The translations under genes were made by a program, and so were the position numbers. A DNA stretch of 64,000 bases from Psoroptes ovis (taxonomy: Eukaryota; Arthropoda; Arachnida; Sarcoptiformes; Psoroptidae), in NCBI GenBank assembly GCA_002943765.1, contig PQWQ01000001.1, positions 682,001 through 746,000 on the forward strand. Reading direction: 5' to 3'. Positions 63,741 through 64,000 of the stretch are shown piece by piece (position 1 is the first letter of the stretch; the number at the start of each line of letters is the position of its first letter). Below the pieces are notes generated by a model. The model saw only the letters and a program-made list of their open reading frames with translations. It made no database searches and was not told where the DNA came from.

Positions 63741-64000
63741 CTAAAATATGGAATGAAATAAAATGAATAAATTGAAATGAAATCTGAAAAATTATGTAAT
63801 TTGAATTTGAACCAGGAATCGATAATAAATTTGCCACAGATAGCGATTGATGACAAGTAAACAAATAAATAATATCGAAAATATTTAAAATTTAAACATT
63901 TTGAAATGGAAAATGAAATCAAAATTTTTATTGAAATGATTATTTCGATCATTATTCATCAGATATATGAATTTTGCAATTTTGAAAATTCAAATTTCCC
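63741..64000 (-). other. Partial intron of Wnt1
   Basis: AT-rich sequence upstream of the first visible Wnt1 exon, with no further Wnt exon before the window ends. Confidence 0.7.

Noticed and set aside
1..64000. tRNA, rRNA and CRISPR arrays
   Set aside because: No cloverleaf with a GGTTCGA-type T arm, no rRNA-like block and no evenly spaced direct repeats with unique spacers were seen on either strand.

Overview
The window is AT-rich eukaryotic nuclear DNA, full of ATG/CAT, AAT, AC and poly(A/T) tracts. It has short GT-AG introns and animal developmental genes. Base composition, small intron-bearing genes, Asn/Gln homopolymers and the protein families fit an arthropod. My inference, from style rather than a diagnostic locus, is an acariform mite of the dust or scab mite kind. 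It is gene-poor: seven host genes and one complete retrotransposon account for nearly all convincing coding sequence.

Layout. 1-3943 is intergenic. 3931-8795 is a complete poly(A)-type non-LTR retrotransposon with two intact ORFs and a 13-bp target site duplication. 8796-19867 holds no recognisable gene but carries two of three short mariner-like foldback elements. 19868-20595 (+) is a two-exon gene for a small secreted Cys-containing protein. It faces LTN1/listerin (30351-23590, -), whose four exons were rebuilt here. Just upstream on the same strand is a five-exon BTB-BACK-TLDc gene (36069-30582, -) with a 3.4-kb first intron that holds the third foldback element. 36070-45384 is intergenic.

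The right third is a Wnt-signalling neighbourhood. A Frizzled receptor of the FZD5/8 (Drosophila fz2) class lies at 45385-50751 (+, four exons). A short URB1-like gene follows at 53081-51261 (-), then Wnt6 (56280-53484, -, five exons). The 3' half of Wnt1/wingless (63740-62745, -, five exons seen) has its 5' end beyond the window. Wnt1 and Wnt6 in tandem, in the same order and orientation, are a remnant of the ancient Wnt9-Wnt1-Wnt6-Wnt10 cluster. Here a receptor for this ligand class lies within 3 kb of the cluster.

Functionally, the Wnt ligands are secreted lipid-modified signals and the Frizzled is their seven-pass receptor. LTN1 acts in ribosome-associated quality control and URB1 in 60S ribosome assembly. 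The BTB-BACK-TLDc protein is probably a cullin-3 adaptor. All exon models were built by eye from reading frame, splice phase and family conservation; none was tested against RNA.
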